Part shown: positions 59,788 through 64,000 of the stretch, one piece after another | Layout: each line of letters opens with the position of its first letter | How positions within the stretch are numbered: position 1 is the stretch's first letter | Source: Metellina segmentata | Taxonomy: Eukaryota; Arthropoda; Arachnida; Araneae; Tetragnathidae | Direction of reading: 5' to 3' | DNA: 64,000 nucleotides | NCBI GenBank assembly: GCA_947359465.1 | Contig: OX375876.1 | Coordinates: forward strand, 87,822,184 to 87,886,183 | The notes under the pieces: model-generated | The model's database searches: none | What the model was told of the DNA's origin: nothing | The model's input: the letters and a program-made list of their open reading frames with translations, nothing else | Position numbers and translations under genes: made by a program

Positions 59788-60605
59788 GGGTACAGCTACA
59801 CTCTACGTTTATGAGCGGTTGCAACGGCTTTGGCGATTTTTTTTGGCGCACTTCTAATATCGAGTTACGGTAGACTAAGGAAACCCATCTGTCTTTACGG
59901 TTGTTGTGATTTTCATGGCAACCTCGGCAAACTGTAATTTTCATTTTGAATATTCTAGAAAGTTCTTCCAAAATCCGTTAAAGTCGTTTGATTTCATTAG
60001 TTCGTTTGAAATTTTTTCTTTGCTTCCAATGGTTATTCTGATTTTTAAATATCCTTTGATTGCATTGGTCCTTTTAAACTTTTATGCTGTAATACCATTG
60101 GTTCATTTATTTGTATTTTTAAAATTGTGGAATTTTTATTTTACTATAGTATTTTTCACGAAACGTTTAAGAGTTTTTGTTTTTTGCCATTTGTGGAATT
60201 TTCGTTTTTTATTATTTTTTCCGAAACAGTTCTGACGTATCAAGCTGTATTATTTCTTGCTTTTTTTTCTTTTAAAAATCTTTTTCTTTTCAAACAGGCT
60301 CTGTATTTAGTGTTATTGATAAATTTCAGAGTATTCTTACCCAACATTCCCAGTTTAGTTTTTTCTGCTGGTTCACAAATGTTATAACAAACAAAATAAG
60401 CTAACAACTTTTTGCGAAAGTTTTTTAAAAATATGCTTTTCTACTTTCTATGTTCTCAAATTTTCATTTTCCGTTGTTAAAAGAAAAGTATTTTTGAAAA
60501 ACAAAGAGTTTTAAATTATTTTTTCCTTGGCTACTTTAGAAGTTCGCCAAAAAAAATCGCCAAGGCCGTTGCCACCGCTCATAAACGTAGATTGTAGCTG
60601 TACCC
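59788..60605. mobile_element. DNA element with about 67-bp inverted repeats
   Basis: Left end gggtacagctacactctacg..., right end its complement, with four mismatches or so over about 67 bases (59788-59854 / 60539-60605). The flanking 9-mers caggaaatg / ccagaaatg agree at 7 of 9 and may be a decayed 8-9-bp target duplication, suggesting a Mutator-like MITE. The T-rich interior has no recognisable protein. Confidence 0.72.
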
Positions 60606-62180
60606 AGAAATGTAATGAGGTATGAGAAAAAGAAACTTCAAACGCAGACTGACAATTTTTACATCGTGTATAGTTACTGGTCTCGTGAGTTGTAGGAAAA
60701 GCATCAGAAATTTCATCCCAGAGCTTAAGTATACCCATTTGCTCTACTCCTAACCGTTAAACTCTTTCAACTAGAACAGGTACTCAACATATCAAAGACT
60801 TCTTTGGTGAGAAAATCAATTATAAACAACACACTGACTTAGTTTGTCGTGATCAAAACAATAAAAAAAAACATGTGCGATGTAAAAACAAATCAGTCAT
60901 ACTTCACACTCTTCTCAAAGATGTGGCACAAAATAATTTAAATATGAAAATTGCACATTCAACAAGCAAATCACTGCATACGGAGATCAAGGAAATCAAA
61001 ATAGTGAACATCACGGCTGTCACGGATAGAGCAGTAGGCATCCAAAGAAGTGAAATATGAGTTACCCATTAAAAATTTTCGGGTGTTTTTATTACTTTCA
61101 TGAATTTCAATATTTTATAGCTGCAAACTCCATTGCCACATGTAACTCCTAGGAAAATAAATAATAAGGAAAACTCCACAGCAAATATCGGGAAAGTAAT
61201 TGTATTTTGTAAAACGTGCTGATATATGTTTTTTCATTTTGTTAAATTTTTTAAGATTTATATTTTGTGAGACCTGATCATTTTTAAACTTGTTTATAAG
61301 GCATATCTATTCTTTAAGTTTCCAAATTCCTCTAGAAAAATCATGTATTTTAATGTAGAACATTAAACGAAAGAATGATTTTGTTGAAAAATTACAACAT
61401 GCAAGTGCAGTAGAATCAGGATGATTCAAGCTCTGATTAACTAAATGTCTGTTATCCGAGCTGAATTTAGTACGTTTTTAAAGCTTTAAATAAAGCATTA
61501 AAAGCATCGAGCGCTTGTGTGGACTTGTCTAGAAAGAAAACGTGCTGCAAAACAGACCTTTAAGGGCTTTTAAAGAGAACTTAAAAGGGTATGCAACCCA
61601 CTTTCAGATTTTACTGTTCAATCATCACAATAAATACATACTATGGCACGAATACGAGTATAGGTTAATCCTAATCCTAGCTTTATTAATCTTAGTAAAG
61701 TAAATATTTCCTGTATTGTAGTATGGATAATTTTGTCCGTATTGATTGCATGATACTACGTCCGTATTATCCGAGTTTCTGGTAATCCGAGATGGCCTTG
61801 TTCACATTACCTTGGATAATCAAGGCTCTGTTACATTTATTTTGCAAATCGTAAAATTTTAACATATACTTCACGTAACATTAGATGAAAATTCGGTTAA
61901 GTTTATAAGTTTTTAAACATTAAAGGGAAACTGAAAATCTCCCAAAATAAAGTGAAGACAAGGATACAGTAATGGTAACTCACAACGGCAACCGGAGAGA
62001 TGTAACTAACAGCAAATAATTTCCAATGTTTTCGCTGGAGTGTTTCTTTTTTACATCCCAAACACATTTTAATTTCGGACCCATATTCAACTTCTTTAGT
62101 ATCGTAACAGAATCGTGATCCCACTCAGAAATGGCACCAGTGGCAAGTGGTAACAGAGCACTATGCTTAGCGCAAATTTA
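60606..62180. other. Unassigned intergenic sequence
   Basis: A short open stretch at 60875-61060 (IAHSTSKSLHTEIKEIKIVN and flanks) is not recognised and has no clear splice sites. No other feature. Confidence 0.4.
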
Positions 62181-62199
62181 TTAACTAGAGTAGTTCATG

Positions 62200-62440
62200 G
62201 CAGTTTATAGAAACAGCTTCCCCTTCTCTTCAATAGATTACAGACGTATGAGGGAGCTATGAGAAATGATGTGGGGGTAGCACAGGAGGCTGAAGAGTAG
62301 GAAGCAAGGCTGAGGAGGTACAGCTTTCTGGAAGACAAGATCAGAGAGAGACCAGGTAAATGGCGAGCAGCACCCTCATAAACTTGGTGGTTTCTTCGGT
62401 ATGGGATACCAAACATAGTTTTAGCTGAAATAAAATTGAA
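62200..62440 (+). other. Possible coding-derived fragment, unrecognised
   Basis: Plus-strand reading LQTYEGAMRNDVGVAQEAEE then EARLRRYSFLEDKIRERPGK, with one stop between them, then a shift. It is more charged and less AT-rich than its surroundings, so perhaps a decayed exon or retroposed fragment. The family is not recognised. Confidence 0.3.
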
Positions 62441-62520
62441 ATTCATTAAGATTTTAACAATTTTAAGATCGTGCACACATGTCCAAATATTAAGGTTTAG
62501 CAATACTGCTTTGCCCTGTT

Positions 62521-62728
62521 GTCAAGGAACTTCTTTATGGGTCCAAAGCGCAGTGCGACAAATCAACACATTCGACTACTGCACGACATCGCTTATCCGC
62601 ATGTGTCTCGCCTAGTTCGTGCAAAAGTGCAGGGTTTCGGTTGATAAGTTTTGGAGCACCGTCCATACAGCCTTGACCTGGAACTTCCCGATTTCCATCT
62701 GTTTGGTCCCATAAAGAAGTTCCTTGAC
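62521..62728. repeat. 27-bp inverted repeat within mariner remnant
   Basis: 62521-62547 (gtcaaggaacttctttatgg...) is the reverse complement of 62702-62728 with one mismatch. The right arm is transposase coding sequence (FGPIKKFLD), so the left arm is an inverted duplicate of it. Confidence 0.88.
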
Positions 62729-62885
62729 GGTAAGAAGTTTGACTCTGACGACGGCACTCAAACGGTCCGTGCGAAGGTGGCTCTTCTCACAGCCAACGGA
62801 GTTTTATGAGACAGGTATTTTCAAACTGATCCATCGTTGAGAAAAATGCCTCAACATGCATGGAAATTATGTGGAAAAGTATTAA
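62548..62885 (+). pseudogene. mariner transposase C-terminal remnant
   Basis: Reads HDIAYPHVSRLVRAKVQGFG, VLEHRPYSLDLELPDFHLFG, PIKKFLDGKKFDSDDGTQTV and ETGIFKLIHR, with stops at the WE position and after IHR. It ends EKCLNMHGNYVEKY before TAA. WEVLEHPPYSPDL.P.D.HLFG.LK is the mariner DD34D signature; here several key residues are changed. It belongs to a different mariner lineage from the 19-kb element. Confidence 0.85.
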
Positions 62886-62964
62886 ATGGGTAATACTATC
62901 ATTTCTGTTTCATATTGTCATTAATTGATTTTATTATTATTTTTTTTTACATCATGTTCGATAC

Positions 62965-63185
62965 TTATTGATAGGGAAGACTTGATCCCTTTTTGCAGTT
63001 TTAAATTTTTATCTTAATAAAATATTGTTATTTTTTAGATGTATTCTTTAATATAACATTTATTTCATTTTCATAAATAAATTTTTAAATTTTATATAAA
63101 TTTTTTTCAAAAATGGGAGAAAAAATTACTGCATCTCTTGATCACTGGGGACACTTGATCTCCCACAAGGGGAGACTTGATCCTT
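62965..63185. repeat. Repeated 'ACTTGATC' motifs
   Basis: Three copies of ggRRasacttgatcYc (about 62975, 63148 and 63170) lie 3' of the transposase fragment on the minus strand. They could be subterminal repeats of the same element. No terminus is proven. Confidence 0.4.
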
Positions 63186-63292
63186 CACACAAACAAATAT
63201 AGAATTTGCATTTTCATGTCAAATGAAACATTTAAAAAAGTACTACATTTATGACAAATACAAAAGCCTAGGTTATTTGTATTAAAAAAAAA

Positions 63293-63652
63293 CTAGTGAA
63301 TATTTTCAAAATGTGAAAAGTCAAACAATGTCAAAACTGTTGACGTTCTGAGTGTTTCACCCAACATAGGTTTTGGCAACTTTTTAACACAAACCTCTTT
63401 ATTAACAATGCTTTTGTCGACTTTTTCAGGATACATAAACTGATTGGCGCTTAATCCTTTTTTTCTCAAAAAATTAATTTCAAATTCGTAAACAGAAATT
63501 TTTTTCTTGATTTTTCCAACAAACTGATTTAATTTTCTTCCCTGGAAATTTCACAATTACAAAATCATCCTCATTAAAAGATACATCTTGGGTGTCTTAA
63601 TTTTCATCAGAAAATTCATAAAGTTATTCTGCTTCTGTTGAATCGTCAGCAT
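63293..63652 (-). pseudogene. Tigger/pogo-like transposase C-terminal fragment
   Basis: Minus strand: acidic LYEFSDEN and DVSFNEDDFVIVKFPGKK, then after one frameshift VGKIKKKISVYEFEINFLRK and NQFMYPEKVDKSIVNKEV. The layout DFV.V.F.GKK..Y.VG.I......EV.FLRK......F.YPE matches the small C-terminal domain found after some arthropod pogo/Tigger DDE domains. The catalytic part would lie to the right of, or has been lost from, the window. Assignment is from memory of the motif. Confidence 0.45.
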
Positions 63653-63659
63653 ATAGCAC

Positions 63660-64000
63660 CCCGGCAAAAAAAGTAACACAAGTCAAAAAATAAAAATTTT
63701 GATGCTATGTCATTGAAAAATAATGTATGAGTTATCCCAGCGTGTTATATTGCTATTCTACAGAATATAATAGAAGTTATCACCATAAATACTTACCTAA
63801 AATTTAAATTAAGATTTTACTATTTGAATATAAGTTTTATAGTATCCTTTAAATTGATAGTTCTCAAATTCTGCAATTTTGAGTTGTGTAACTTTTCTTG
63901 TCGGGGTGCGATGTTCTCACCTTGGTAGCAACTACTTTTGGTGGCTTATGCACAGTGGTAAAACCACTTTCATGAATGTTCCATATTTTTTGTGGGTCTA
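63660..64000. other. Right-edge sequence
   Basis: AT-rich. No catalytic transposase motif and no gene is recognised up to the window end. Confidence 0.4.

Noticed and set aside
59906..60387. Phe-rich open frames
   Set aside because: Artefact of the T-rich interior of the inverted-repeat element.
1..64000. CRISPR arrays, rRNA genes and complete tRNA genes
   Set aside because: None seen; tRNA-like boxes all belong to SINEs or the LTR and lack a full cloverleaf.

Overview
The window is a stretch of an AT-rich animal genome, most likely an arthropod and plausibly a spider or other chelicerate. That guess rests on multi-kilobase introns, a dense load of hAT, Tc1/mariner, Helitron, Jockey, CR1 and Ty3/Gypsy-like elements, and tRNA-derived SINEs; nothing in the sequence fixes the species. 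No bacterial or viral genes, CRISPR arrays or rRNA genes were seen.

Two host genes stand head to head. On the minus strand (896-28899) is an orthologue of SLC38A10, a membrane amino-acid transporter of the AAAP/SLC38 family, in ten coding exons whose splice phases all fit. On the plus strand (31526-54879) is the complete coding sequence of CDC123, the ATP-grasp-like chaperone that assembles translation factor eIF2, in eleven exons encoding 349 residues and with one GC-AG intron. Their start codons are about 2.6 kb apart, so promoters for both probably lie in 28.9-31.5 kb.

The rest is intronic or intergenic and largely built from transposons inserted into one another. In the last SLC38A10 intron a dead GTF2IRD2/ZBED-like hAT transposase gene is split by a 5.0-kb hAT-type element (2151-7174, 8-bp target duplication), which itself holds a Helitron (2439-3783) and a 2.2-kb DNA element (4534-6753) with a perfect 26-bp-arm hairpin. 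Further upstream are two copies of a 'CAGGGTGG' foldback element, a broken Tc1 copy (14738-16093), two more hAT elements (17643-18611, 20686-21323), and an internally deleted mariner (19017-19493).

CDC123 intron 4 (34684-47376) holds a layered nest. An old non-LTR retrotransposon RNase H fragment is split by a hAT element (35497-46422, target duplication atctatag). The hAT is split by a young Ty3/Gypsy-like LTR element (35600-45510), whose two LTRs differ at one position that I could find. The LTR element has lost its reverse transcriptase and integrase core, carries a Jockey-clade LINE in its left LTR (12-bp target duplication), and has an intact DD82E ('Sailor'-type) transposase gene where the lost pol would be. 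The LTR contains tRNA-like A and B boxes, and gag and protease are linked by a probable -1 frameshift confined to a 10-base window.

Downstream of CDC123, 55-59.7 kb is featureless AT-rich DNA. It is followed by an element with 67-bp inverted repeats (59788-60605), a mariner remnant with an inverted duplicate of its own coding sequence, and a Tigger/pogo-like transposase fragment at the right edge.
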